Positions 20,797-29,775 of a DNA stretch of 64,000 nt are shown one piece after another. The stretch spans positions 1,299,001 to 1,363,000 of the forward strand of contig NZ_CP117969.2 in assembly GCF_028743515.2 (NCBI RefSeq), given 5' to 3'. A model generated the notes under the pieces. The model did not search any database and was not told where the DNA came from. It saw only the letters and a program-made list of their open reading frames with translations. The position numbers were made by a program, and so were the translations under genes. Every line of letters begins with the position of its first letter. The stretch's first letter is position 1. This stretch comes from Imtechella halotolerans (GTDB lineage Bacteria > Bacteroidota > Bacteroidia > Flavobacteriales > Flavobacteriaceae).

Positions 20797-21603
20797 TTAT
20801 AAAGTTGTTTTCACCTGATTATTTATGGAAAATTCTCTAAAATACATGGTATAGGTAGTATCTTTTTTTTCAGCCATTATCCATAGATCAATATCCTTGG
20901 ATGTAAACTGACTTTTATAACAGTGTAATGACTCAAAAAAAGTAGACTGGTCTTTTTGGTTATATTTGAGATGAACATTGCGATACTGAAGATCTACATA
21001 ATTTAAATTCGTAAGTTCACCTTGAGGGATCCAAAATTCCTTTTCTTTTGGCCAAGCTAAATAATATAATGGATATTTCTCATACCACCCTTGATTTCTT
21101 ACTATGATCTCTGTTACCAAATCACTTATTCCTTTATGATCTAAGTGCCCTGTATCTCCATCGGGACCGAATGTCATAATCACATCTGGGTTTATTTCTT
21201 CAATTAGTCTAGAGATTGTATTCTTTAGTTGAGTGGTTTGCTCAAAATACTCATTTATCCCGCTTAGTATACCAAAGGAATCATGGGCTTCTAAAAATAT
21301 CGGAGGGTTAATACCAAGAATTTCACTCGCACAGATGGTTTCCTCCTTTCTGATTGCCGCTAGTCTATCTCCAGAAGAAATACCAGCATGATCTTCTACG
21401 CCGTATCGTCCATCTGTTGCAATGACCAAATACACTTCTTTATTTTCATTGGCAAATCGAGAAAGTATGGGTCCAAAGGCAGTTTCATCATCGGGATGTG
21501 CTAAAACAACTAAAATTGTCTTAACCACTCTATTATTCTTATTTTCACTTTGGAAACATGATATACAAGTAATCAACACTCCAATTACAAATAGCTGTTT
21601 CAT
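20797..21603 (-). CDS. PIG-L/LmbE family N-deacetylase, probable exported protein
   Basis: The 268-residue protein shows the PIG-L zinc site AHPDDE (about 34-39) and the distal GHLDHKG motif (about 151-157). The family deacetylates N-acetylated sugars or related amides. The N-terminus is hydrophobic with cysteines (ITCISC), compatible with a lipoprotein leader, so it probably acts outside the cytoplasm. It precedes the TMEM175 gene by 27 bp on the same strand. The substrate is unknown. Confidence 0.88.
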   Translation of the reverse strand: MKQLFVIGVLITCISCFQSENKNNRVVKTILVVLAHPDDETAFGPILSRFANENKEVYLVIATDGRYGVEDHAGISSGDRLAAIRKEETICASEILGINPPIFLEAHDSFGILSGINEYFEQTTQLKNTISRLIEEINPDVIMTFGPDGDTGHLDHKGISDLVTEIIVRNQGWYEKYPLYYLAWPKEKEFWIPQGELTNLNYVDLQYRNVHLKYNQKDQSTFFESLHCYKSQFTSKDIDLWIMAEKKDTTYTMYFREFSINNQVKTTL

Positions 21604-21694
21604 TAGAAATCCTTTAACGACTTAATGAGTTTGTATACAAAAGATTAACAATCACTAAGTTAATTAAATAATCAAATAAAAACACTATTAGCAT

Positions 21695-22258
21695 CTAAAC
21701 GTGTTGTTGCTTCCTTATAAATGTATCAATTTCTGAAACTTTGTCTGTCCAATAATTCACTGCTTGCTTGGCATCAATTTCAGGATTCCTTTTAGTTCCA
21801 GTTTTGAATTCCTTTGGAAGCAAACGCAAGTATGAACTATGAGTTTTAGAGGTACTCCCATAAGTTTCCTTTGATTTGACTCCTTCATTGGAAAGCCAAA
21901 AACGAAGATTCTCTATGTATACACTTCTTTTTTCCTCAAGAAACGCCATAAGTGCAACTTTGTCTCTAGGAATATATCCTGGACCTGAACACCCACATGA
22001 ATGAAATGTAATGCCAACTTCATAAAGACTTTCGATATGGGACCAAGCTCTGACATCCTCTTTTTTTGGAGACTTAAAGTCCAAACCCATAGAAATCATT
22101 ATTCCTCCGCATTGTGGACACTTAAAAGGTTGTTCTTCCCCTTCTTTTGCATACGCCAAATCCCTATTTATATCAACTAGCAATTTTCTCTTAAACGTTT
22201 TTCTACAGGAAAAACAGGAATAATGAGGTTTATAGGAAGTCATAGCATATCTGCACAT
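21695..22258 (-). CDS. Zinc-ribbon protein of unknown function
   Basis: This 187-residue cytoplasmic protein has two CxxC pairs (Cys15/Cys18 and Cys47/Cys50) that could form one zinc ribbon, followed by a region with HSCGCSGPGY around residue 95. The C-terminal half is helical and basic. I recognise no enzyme family. Similar short zinc-ribbon proteins are found in other Flavobacteriaceae without assigned role. It stands alone, with 245 bp of non-coding sequence downstream. Confidence 0.7.
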   Translation of the reverse strand: MCRYAMTSYKPHYSCFSCRKTFKRKLLVDINRDLAYAKEGEEQPFKCPQCGGIMISMGLDFKSPKKEDVRAWSHIESLYEVGITFHSCGCSGPGYIPRDKVALMAFLEEKRSVYIENLRFWLSNEGVKSKETYGSTSKTHSSYLRLLPKEFKTGTKRNPEIDAKQAVNYWTDKVSEIDTFIRKQQHV

Positions 22259-22432
22259 TCGAATTCTAATTTAACGAAATAAATACTTTGCTAAATATAC
22301 TAATAAGGTTGCTAAAATTTTAAAAAACAAAATAAGGTGATCAATACACTATGAACTATTCTCTTCAAATAACATTAACATGAAGGTGTAACTCTTAGTT
22401 TAAGATATTCATAGAATCAACTATAAAAATCA

Positions 22433-22465
22433 AACCTCAACCTTTAACAATTAAAGATTGAGGTT
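22433..22465 (-). terminator. Terminator of the CsgG-like operon
   Basis: A 15-bp stem with one C-A mismatch (22433-22447 with 22451-22465, loop CAA) is followed on the minus strand by TTTGATTTTTATAG. It lies 38 bp beyond the stop of the last operon gene at 22504. Confidence 0.8.
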
Positions 22466-22503
22466 CTAATTAGACTGGATACATTAATTTTCTTAATAAA
22501 AAG

Positions 22504-23412
22504 CTATTCATTGATTACCACATTCACAGAATCAATTTCTTTGGCAATAATCTCCATTTTTTTAAGGTCGGATAATTTACTAAATGTTAACTTCTCCATT
22601 TCAAAGTCCCGAAGTACCTTTTCATCTAACCTACCACTTATTTTGTTGGTCAACTCAGCGGCAGAATTATAGCAAGCTACTGTTGGTTCAACAAATTGCA
22701 AATAGTGCAATGCTTTTTTATACTCTCTATTAGCTTCAGCCGCATGGGCTTTTTGCACAAGTCTCTTACAATTCTCCTCTTTTGATTCCAGATAAATTTT
22801 AGTAATAATTTTCTCTGACTCTTTATAACAACTCACTGTTTCAGGGACATATCGTAAATAATCGAATGCCTTAGCATATTCTTGGCGTTCTATATTTACT
22901 TTTACTGTACTTAGAATAGTAGCACAATTGCTTTCATAGAAATCTACTATATTCTTATTACTTTCCTTAAAAAAAGTCTTTAGCTTAGGTTCTTTAGCAA
23001 TAGACCTTATTGCTTTAGAAATTGCTCCTTGCGCGTCCTCTGCAGTAATCGTATAAATATGCTTAAATTTATGAAAGACATAATCATCATCCTTTCCCTG
23101 TACTGTAAGTCCTATTTCAAGTTTTACAACTTTTACAACTTGAATTTCACCGGCTATTTTTTCGCTAATAATTTTAATACTTGGAACAATAACAAAAGGA
23201 CTTTGATGAGAAAATAGATTTCTAGATGAATAATTCTCCTTAACGATTTCTATTAAATCTGCAAATTGTTTTTTTGTTGCGTCCTGATTACCTGAAGGTT
23301 CAATAATCATATAGTTGGCTTCATATGTTTCAACTTGCGCATAACTACTTAATGGACACATTAGCAGTAACAACAAACCCAGAATTAATTGTTTGACAGT
23401 ATTATTTCCCAT
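22504..23412 (-). CDS. Exported protein with two internal repeats, CsgG-like operon
   Basis: The 302-residue protein has a signal peptide (hydrophobic residues about 8-24, cleavage near SSYAQ). Residues 180-260 contain two similar helical repeats of the pattern YxKAxxYLxxVxPxxxCY, each with a conserved cysteine. The N-terminal half is beta-rich. No known enzyme family is recognised. Its ATG overlaps the previous stop (TAATG), so translation is coupled with the upstream gene. It is the last gene before a strong terminator. Confidence 0.75.
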   Translation of the reverse strand: MGNNTVKQLILGLLLLLMCPLSSYAQVETYEANYMIIEPSGNQDATKKQFADLIEIVKENYSSRNLFSHQSPFVIVPSIKIISEKIAGEIQVVKVVKLEIGLTVQGKDDDYVFHKFKHIYTITAEDAQGAISKAIRSIAKEPKLKTFFKESNKNIVDFYESNCATILSTVKVNIERQEYAKAFDYLRYVPETVSCYKESEKIITKIYLESKEENCKRLVQKAHAAEANREYKKALHYLQFVEPTVACYNSAAELTNKISGRLDEKVLRDFEMEKLTFSKLSDLKKMEIIAKEIDSVNVVINE

Positions 23413-24329
23413 TATTTAATTGTAATGTACATCTTTTGACCATGAATATTTCTGCTTGCCTCAACACCTTTACTTCGTAGGTACTTAATTACCTCAGTAG
23501 CAAAACGATTTAAATTATATGGTCTGTTCGTCTCTTGATCATATAATGGAATTCTAACCTCGTCAAAACTCATTTTATTCTCCAGAATACCTACTAAATT
23601 AAATCTGCCTTTATACGCATTGGTAGCAATCCAATCTTCAATAAGTTCATTCAAATATTCCCCAGAATCGATTGGGCTATCAAAATCTAAAGTGGCATTT
23701 TCATCTAAATTAAACTCCACAATTGTAGCACGACCAATTTCACGAATCTCATCTGTTTTTACCATCAATGTATTTAGAAATTCTTCTTGAATTTGCTCGA
23801 ATGCTTTTGAAATTAATTTTTCGTAATCTTGACTAGCAAATTTGTTTGTACCAGTTTTGTTGGAAAAACTAGCCCCAGTATGGGTCTCAAAAGCTGTTAC
23901 ATTAATAACCGTATTTTTAGACACACCATTCTCATCCAAATTCAATTGTACATCCACTTGAACATAGAAATCTGCTCCAGATGTGGTCAATAAATCTGAT
24001 TTAAAATTAGACTGACGATCTGAAGTAAACGCTGCATTAGCCTGTGCAGCTCTTAAATTAGCTACAAAATCAACTGTAGACCATCCACGTTGATCAAAAG
24101 CTTCTTTTACCTTCGATACAGCAGTCCTCATATGTGGATTCTCATCCAATACAGTTCGAATGTCCTCATTTTGCTTATTATAAGGAACTACCATGATCTT
24201 AGCAAGAGCCCTTGTAGATTCATTACTTTGAGTCGCCGCTATTTGAGGAGCTTGTGCAATAGCAATTTCACTAAAACAAATTGCTGTAAGAATAGCAATT
24301 AAAAAATTTACCTTTTTTAATACACTCAT
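23412..24329 (-). CDS. Exported DUF6175-like protein
   Basis: The 305-residue protein has a signal peptide (cleavage near AIAQA). An N-terminal region begins with ALAKIMVVPYNKQ and is followed by an alpha/beta fold reminiscent of the nucleotide-free domains found beside CsgG and TolB-like proteins. I believe this is the Bacteroidetes DUF6175 family, but that is from memory. The start overlaps the preceding stop by one base (TAATG) and the stop overlaps the next start in the same way, so the three genes form a tightly coupled unit in the cell envelope. Confidence 0.75.
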   Translation of the reverse strand: MSVLKKVNFLIAILTAICFSEIAIAQAPQIAATQSNESTRALAKIMVVPYNKQNEDIRTVLDENPHMRTAVSKVKEAFDQRGWSTVDFVANLRAAQANAAFTSDRQSNFKSDLLTTSGADFYVQVDVQLNLDENGVSKNTVINVTAFETHTGASFSNKTGTNKFASQDYEKLISKAFEQIQEEFLNTLMVKTDEIREIGRATIVEFNLDENATLDFDSPIDSGEYLNELIEDWIATNAYKGRFNLVGILENKMSFDEVRIPLYDQETNRPYNLNRFATEVIKYLRSKGVEASRNIHGQKMYITIK

Positions 24330-24805
24330 TAGAAACCTATTTTATTTAATACTTTATTATTTTCTAATTCTTTTCTTAACATATTGTAATTCACTGTAAA
24401 TGTAGAGGTTGCTACAGTACATTTACTTTTTTGCTCGCAATCATAAAATTCTGTTTTAGAATCTGTAACGAAACGTTCGTAACCGCCATTCCAAAATTGA
24501 TCAAAAAATGCCTTATGCTTAGTTTCAACTCCTATTCCTTCTCTAATCATTGGGTTTTTAAAATCTGTACCCACAAATCCAAAATAAAACAATTGCTGTA
24601 AAGCCTTTTTATGAGCTGCTTTAGTAGCATTATACCCAATATCCTTTTTACCTCCTTCAATTTCATCACTAGTACCTCTTAAGGTAACAGAACCTTGGGT
24701 TGAATGTTCAATAACCTGAGAATCACTGTAAGGACTAGTAAATGTTGATTTACAACTTGTTAATGTCAATGCTACTACAGCAATAGCTAGAATGATTTTT
24801 TTCAT
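24329..24805 (-). CDS. Small lipoprotein of the CsgG-like operon
   Basis: The 158-residue protein carries a clear lipoprotein signal (ALTLTSCKS, lipidated Cys18). The mature part has no recognisable domain; two cysteines (CEQKSKC, about 124-130) could form a disulfide. It is 25 bp downstream of the CsgG-like gene and overlaps the following gene by one base. A role as accessory lipoprotein to a CsgG-type channel is inferred from position only. Confidence 0.75.
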   Translation of the reverse strand: MKKIILAIAVVALTLTSCKSTFTSPYSDSQVIEHSTQGSVTLRGTSDEIEGGKKDIGYNATKAAHKKALQQLFYFGFVGTDFKNPMIREGIGVETKHKAFFDQFWNGGYERFVTDSKTEFYDCEQKSKCTVATSTFTVNYNMLRKELENNKVLNKIGF

Positions 24806-24830
24806 AATCTTAGTTCTTAATATTTAATAA

Positions 24831-25736
24831 TTATCTAGTTAATATTTTCAGTGTATCATTTGAGGATCGAACCTTTTTAAATATTTTTTCTGCAGAAATA
24901 ATTTCGGCTTCAGAAAAATTAGAATCTTCTACTTTTACAATACAAGCGGTCGCAATCTTTTGGTTTCTGGTAACGGTGCGATCTCCAATATTGGTTTCTG
25001 TCACTAGAACTACATCTAGTAATTGTCCTGGAAACAATCCAATTCCACTACCGGCAGCCAGTAAAAATTGATTCTTATTTTTTGCATCCCAGTTTACAAT
25101 ATCTAGTGTTACAGGGAAATTAGCATTTGAAAAGTCCTTCATATTAGTATCCAAACGCTTTAGTGCAACACCAAATGCATCTTCCTTGTGAGACTTAACC
25201 TCCTTGAGTTGTTTTAACCTATCCTCTCTAACTTTTTTATCTTCTTTACTTTCAAATTTTTCTCTAGCATCTGAGACCATTTTGGAAGGTTCCACATACT
25301 CACTAGTCACATTTTCAGTTGCTATTATCTCACCAGTGGACACATCAATGACTTTGATTTGTAATTGAACCATTGACTCCCATCCGCGTTTTACTTCTGA
25401 ATGTCTTAATCCTAAAATATTTGTAGCTATTAAATAACTAGCTCCTTTGCTAATTCCATCTTGTATACTCTGTTCACTATCAATGAAAGATTCTGTTCTT
25501 TGTAACTTTTTTTCATTTTCAAGTGCTTCTAATTTTTCACGATCTACTACAGTAAATTTTTTAGCTGTCACAAAGGAATTAATCACGGATTCTTGAATCA
25601 TTTTAGCATCCGATGAAGACACGGAAGCTTCGTCATAGGTAATAGGTATAAAGGCTATACCAATTCTATCCTGTGCGTTTCCGGAAAGACATGTTAATAA
25701 TGATACCAATAAGAATAATCTTGTTTTCATGCTCAT
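24831..25736 (-). CDS. CsgG-like exported protein
   Basis: The 301-residue protein has a signal peptide (cleaved near GNAQ). Its CsgG/HfaB-like domain shows RIGIAFIPITYD, the VVDREKLEAL helix, GASYLIATNILG and a strand QLQIKVIDVSTGEII (about 25-160). CsgG forms the outer-membrane pore for curli export, but many CsgG-domain proteins are periplasmic sensors or assembly factors. A classical lipobox is not present. The distal half (160-301) is a different beta-rich domain. It heads a four-gene operon. Curli genes are absent from the window, so a curli role is not supported. Confidence 0.8.
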   Translation of the reverse strand: MSMKTRLFLLVSLLTCLSGNAQDRIGIAFIPITYDEASVSSSDAKMIQESVINSFVTAKKFTVVDREKLEALENEKKLQRTESFIDSEQSIQDGISKGASYLIATNILGLRHSEVKRGWESMVQLQIKVIDVSTGEIIATENVTSEYVEPSKMVSDAREKFESKEDKKVREDRLKQLKEVKSHKEDAFGVALKRLDTNMKDFSNANFPVTLDIVNWDAKNKNQFLLAAGSGIGLFPGQLLDVVLVTETNIGDRTVTRNQKIATACIVKVEDSNFSEAEIISAEKIFKKVRSSNDTLKILTR

Positions 25737-26167
25737 GTAATTTTGTAGTATTTATTAAAACCTTGCAATTTTTTAAGGGTCACGAAAGTCTATATCATTA
25801 GCCTAAAAACAAAAAATTCGACGGGTAGTTAAAGTGTAGTTTACAGCTGAAGAGCGAAATCACCTCCACTACCCGCTAGGGTAGTAATTGACTAAAAAAC
25901 CTTATAATCAAGGACGTAAAAGCAGAAAAAAAAGCCTGAAAAGTGAGAGTAACAGAATTGAAGTTTTATCCATCAATCAAGTTAATTATTAAATAATACA
26001 ACTTCTTTCGATGAAGTAAAAATTTGATGGTGAAACAAGTAGTTTACTTAATTGTAAAATGTAAAATATTAGCTTGGTTGCGTAGGAAAAAAAAATTATT
26101 TTAGCGCTTCTTTTCTTAAACATATTGTATTACCCCCTAAAACTAACCGCCAAAATTCCCATTCGCT
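25737..26167. other. Divergent intergenic region between CsgG-like operon and LuxR regulator
   Basis: This 431-bp gene-free region separates two divergent transcription units and should hold both promoters. It contains the GGGTAGT repeats annotated separately. I see no convincing TAnnTTTG box on either strand and no further structure. Confidence 0.6.
25822..25885. promoter_or_regulatory. Candidate operator: GGGTAGT direct and inverted copies
   Basis: CGGGTAGT occurs at 25822-25829. An inverted pair ACTACCC/GGGTAGT with the loop GCTA lies at 25868-25885. The sites are 86-150 bp upstream of the CsgG-like operon start and face the divergent LuxR-type regulator, a natural candidate to bind them. 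Confidence 0.5.
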
Positions 26168-27373
26168 TTGTTACGTATTATTATTATATTATTGTGCCTT
26201 TTGCACAACGATACAGGCTTTGCCACTGATAAAGAGCATGAAAAATTAAAACAAGAAATAGAGGTTTTAAATGATAATCATCAGTACGAATTATCGATTC
26301 GCAAATTAGAAGAGATTATTACCAATCCCAATACCTCTAATTATGATCTATACAATGCCTATATTCAAAAATATCTCACTTATAAAAGGCTTTTCAATTA
26401 CATTGAAGCATTAAATAATTTAGATTTAGCTCTTAAGGCAGGTATTAAAAGTGACAAAAAGGAATCCGTAATAAAGAGAGTCAGAATAGAACGAATGTTT
26501 GTACATTTTGATCTATTGGAATTTGATAAAGTAGCAGCACTTTTAAAATTAATTTCCAGAGAAGATTTTAATACCATTAATAAAGAAACCGAGGCCTTTT
26601 ATTTATCTGTATTAGGGACCATGAGTAATCGTGCCAAAGAGTATTATTTAGCCTTACAATATTTAGACGAAGCGCTAATTATTCTAAAAGAACATGCTCC
26701 AAAACATTTACCATTAATTTATCGAAAGAAAATAGAAATTTATAGGCATCTTAATCAATATGATAAAGCAATAGAAAACTTTGAAAAAGGATTAGCCTGT
26801 GCTAGAGAGCATAAAATGGACATTTACATTATTGCTATGTATAATGATGTTGCCATCTTTTACAGTGAAATCGGAGATGTTGAAAGTGCTTTGCGAACAG
26901 AACAAATTCTGAATAGATTGATTACTGATTATGATGTCACAAACCGAAGTGGTAAGCTTCATATGGTGGAAAGGGAACTCCTCAAAAACGAAAACAAAGG
27001 AAAAGAAAAACAAAATTCAAAAATTAAATTCATAATTATAGGATTCTGCATACTAATAATTATTGTAACTTTCATTGGATACTACTTCTATAAATTAAAT
27101 AACACTGGGCGTACCAAATCTATAAATGAACACCTATATCTTCAAAATGATGTAGAGAATAGTATTCAAAACATGGATGAATGGAACCTTCATAATGTCA
27201 ACTCTTCTGATTATAATCTTACAGACAGGCAATTAGAAATCATTAAATTAGTTAAAGAAGGTAAGACCAATAAGGAAATTGGAACGGCACTTTTCATTTC
27301 TGAAAACACGGTAAAGTACCATCTAAAGGTTATTTATAAGACACTCAATGTTATTAAACGCAGTGATCTATAA
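26168..27373 (+). CDS. Membrane-bound TPR-LuxR transcriptional regulator
   Basis: The 401-residue protein begins at a TTG; an upstream in-frame stop leaves no alternative. It has an N-terminal hydrophobic leader (1-20), a TPR-like helical region (about 25-270), a transmembrane helix (about 283-307, FIIIGFCILIIIVTF) and a C-terminal LuxR-type HTH (about 348-401, with LTDRQLEIIKLVKEGKTNKEI). The layout puts the TPRs in the periplasm and the HTH in the cytoplasm, a one-component sensor without a kinase. It is divergent from the CsgG-like envelope operon and probably controls it through the inverted repeat between them. Confidence 0.85.
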   Translation: MLRIIIILLCLLHNDTGFATDKEHEKLKQEIEVLNDNHQYELSIRKLEEIITNPNTSNYDLYNAYIQKYLTYKRLFNYIEALNNLDLALKAGIKSDKKESVIKRVRIERMFVHFDLLEFDKVAALLKLISREDFNTINKETEAFYLSVLGTMSNRAKEYYLALQYLDEALIILKEHAPKHLPLIYRKKIEIYRHLNQYDKAIENFEKGLACAREHKMDIYIIAMYNDVAIFYSEIGDVESALRTEQILNRLITDYDVTNRSGKLHMVERELLKNENKGKEKQNSKIKFIIIGFCILIIIVTFIGYYFYKLNNTGRTKSINEHLYLQNDVENSIQNMDEWNLHNVNSSDYNLTDRQLEIIKLVKEGKTNKEIGTALFISENTVKYHLKVIYKTLNVIKRSDL

Positions 27374-27411
27374 AAGTAACTTTGTTAACATAAAGGAAGA
27401 ATGAAATCATT

Positions 27412-28137
27412 TTAATTGGCAGTAATTTTTGTTTTTCCCCAAGCCAGTACTTTCACTCCTTTCGAGTAGTGAATTTTACTTGGTAATCCATTAAATACTT
27501 TTGTAAATCTAGGATAATCTATGTCTAATCTATCTATTTGAATGGTATTAATTGGCCACTCAATATGATGAATTTCAAATTGATTAATAGCATCTTTTGC
27601 ATCTTGGAATAGAGCATATCGTTCCGTTAACCAAATATCCAATTCCGTTTTAGTCTTCAGTTCTTTGCCTATGGTGAAATCAATTTCAAGCTTATCATTA
27701 TAGTCAGAATTATAAGATTGATAGTTCTTATCTGCTCTTTTAATTTTTGAAAATCTATAAGGAAGCTCAGAAATTGCTTTAGCTACTTTACAGGATAAAA
27801 ACTTTCCCCCTTCAATACTTAAAAAGTAAACTCCAGCTTTATTGTGTGACCTTACATACGTCCGTATATTAATTTCATCAAAATCTGATATTGGTGAAAA
27901 ACAGGGGAAATTCTTAGGTCTTATCTTTTCCATTGTAAAGGCCACCACTGAAATCCAAGGTTTACCATTAAAAAGGTCAATTTCCAATTCTTTAGGAACA
28001 AACCTTTTCAATTCAGTAAGGTCTACTTGATAATGTAGGAATATTGCGTGATTCCACTCTTGATAAAACTTCCAATTTTCTTGTGGAAATTCACAAGATC
28101 TATGTTTTGTTGTATTTAGTATTTCTTGAATTGTCAT
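27412..28137 (-). CDS. DUF2071 (YqjF-like) protein
   Basis: The 241-residue protein has the DUF2071/YqjF features: an N-terminal WNHAIFLHYQVDLTELKRFVP region (about 28-48), GKPWISVVAFTMEKIRP and the INIRTYVR strand. The fold is related to acetoacetate decarboxylase, but the catalytic function of YqjF proteins is unknown. It is a single gene on the minus strand at the start of an accessory region; its neighbours are unrelated. Confidence 0.85.
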   Translation of the reverse strand: MTIQEILNTTKHRSCEFPQENWKFYQEWNHAIFLHYQVDLTELKRFVPKELEIDLFNGKPWISVVAFTMEKIRPKNFPCFSPISDFDEINIRTYVRSHNKAGVYFLSIEGGKFLSCKVAKAISELPYRFSKIKRADKNYQSYNSDYNDKLEIDFTIGKELKTKTELDIWLTERYALFQDAKDAINQFEIHHIEWPINTIQIDRLDIDYPRFTKVFNGLPSKIHYSKGVKVLAWGKTKITAN

Positions 28138-28239
28138 TATTCAATTTTGTAAAAAAACTACTCAGGATTACCTAATTTATTAATAAAAGGCAATGTAATA
28201 TTACAGTCTAATACGTTACTCATCCCTAAAATTTGCGTT

Positions 28240-28258
28240 TTTGAATGAATCATTCAAA
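28240..28258. repeat. Short palindrome between propeller and DUF2071 genes
   Basis: TTTGAATGA and TCATTCAAA (9 bp each) flank a single A. It lies 45 bp past the propeller gene stop and could be a weak terminator or an operator; there is no T-run. Confidence 0.35.
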
Positions 28259-28302
28259 GTGTCGGAGATTTTAAATACATACCATTTTAGCACCTACGAT
28301 TT

Positions 28303-29409
28303 TTAATTTGTCCATGGCTCTTTAAGTTTGGCATCCACAAACTTTTCTCCATCAAAAATGCATAATCCTTGCCATGTACCAAACCAAAGTTGATTTTTGT
28401 GATCTTCGAAAATAGTTTGGACAACATTCGAAGTCAATCCATTTTCTTTCTGGTACTGTGTAAAATTCACTCCATCATAACGATAAACACCATGACCTTC
28501 GGCAGAAAACCAAATATTACCTTTACTGTCTTGATAAAGATTATAGGCTTCCTTTCCTTCAATAATTCCATTTTTAGTAAAATGATTGAAGGTCTTTCCG
28601 TCAAATCGACTAATACCGCCATAAAACGATCCTATCCATACATTACCCTGCTTGTCTTCTAAAATGTCAGCAATATTGTTATCAGAAAGCCCATTATTGG
28701 TAGTTAAATGAGTAAACTTCCCATTATTGTAGGTAAAAATTCCATTTCCATCAGTCGCAAACCACATAGTGCCATTCTTATCTTCTACAATCTTAAACAC
28801 CAATTTGTCAGACAACATTGGCTTAGGATTTTCAACCTTTGAATCAGGCAATGCGAAAGGGATGAAATCCTCGCCATTAAATTGACTAACACCTCCTATA
28901 GACCCTATCCAAATTAGCCCACTTTTATCAATTGCTAAACCCCAAATTTCTTCATTCTGCAACCCATCTGTTTTTGAATACATTTTAAATCCCTTGTTAT
29001 CATATTTTAAAAGTCCTTCAGATGTCCCAAACCATAAATTGCCTTTTTGATCTTCCACAATCTCTAACACTCTAAAATGTGGACTTACCCCTTCAATCGT
29101 AATTTTCTCAAGAGTTTTAGTATCATAGCGTATTATTCCATCACCATTTGTTCCAAACCAATAGTTTCCATGTCTATCTTGATACATGGTTCTAACAAAT
29201 TCCCTTACCATTCCATTAAGGTTGGTATGTATTTGAGGAAATGTGGTGTTCTGATTTAATATAATTGGTTGCGTGATATTCCCCTTTTCTTTTATTACAG
29301 GAACTGACGTTTCTTTCACTTTTCCTTTACAAGATAAGATCTGGAATGATAGAAAAACTATTAGAATTTTACCTGTAATAAATACAATTTTCGAATTTAA
29401 ATTTGTCAT
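28303..29409 (-). CDS. Seven-bladed beta-propeller lipoprotein (two-component regulator propeller repeats)
   Basis: The 368-residue protein has a lipoprotein leader (FQILSCKG) followed by seven Reg_prop-type repeats. Each has a D..GN.WFGT..G-type turn, starting at about residues 75, 115, 155, 207, 247, 286 and 326. That is exactly one closed seven-bladed propeller. In Bacteroidetes hybrid sensor kinases two such propellers form the periplasmic ligand-binding part. Here the propeller is free-standing with no kinase or HTH attached. It may be a binding protein that works with another sensor, or a lone adhesin-like protein. No partner gene is adjacent. Confidence 0.85.
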   Translation of the reverse strand: MTNLNSKIVFITGKILIVFLSFQILSCKGKVKETSVPVIKEKGNITQPIILNQNTTFPQIHTNLNGMVREFVRTMYQDRHGNYWFGTNGDGIIRYDTKTLEKITIEGVSPHFRVLEIVEDQKGNLWFGTSEGLLKYDNKGFKMYSKTDGLQNEEIWGLAIDKSGLIWIGSIGGVSQFNGEDFIPFALPDSKVENPKPMLSDKLVFKIVEDKNGTMWFATDGNGIFTYNNGKFTHLTTNNGLSDNNIADILEDKQGNVWIGSFYGGISRFDGKTFNHFTKNGIIEGKEAYNLYQDSKGNIWFSAEGHGVYRYDGVNFTQYQKENGLTSNVVQTIFEDHKNQLWFGTWQGLCIFDGEKFVDAKLKEPWTN

Positions 29410-29775
29410 ATGGTTTGGATATCATTTTAGATTGGCATCATTTGAAAGAACCCTTTCCAAAGTAGCATTCAATCCTTATCTATTGAATTAACTTCCGTAT
29501 AAATCCTCAAGCAATTTGTAATAGAAACCAAAAAATCTATAACATTGCTATCAATTTTGGATAAAAACTTCAAAATATACTTAAAAGTACTTCCACTCTG
29601 AAATTAAAGATAAAAAGAAAATTAAGAGAATTTAAAACAGCATAATAACAAATACATATGTTATTCTTTAATAGTTCCCAGTCGTTCCTAATTCCAATCT
29701 TAATTTTTCCAAATTAGATTACGTTCTAACACCCAATATATATTGGGGTATCCATAACTTTTCTATTTCTAATTC
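29410..29775. other. Gene-free stretch with a 16-bp palindrome
   Basis: This 366-bp AT-rich region contains no credible gene. A perfect palindrome, CCCAATATATATTGGG (29732-29747), lies 29 bp past the stop of the following minus-strand gene and could be its terminator or a protein-binding site. Confidence 0.5.

Noticed and set aside
24831..25736. Curli secretion locus
   Set aside because: Only a CsgG-like domain is found; no CsgA/B repeats, CsgE or CsgF, and no lipobox on the CsgG-like protein.
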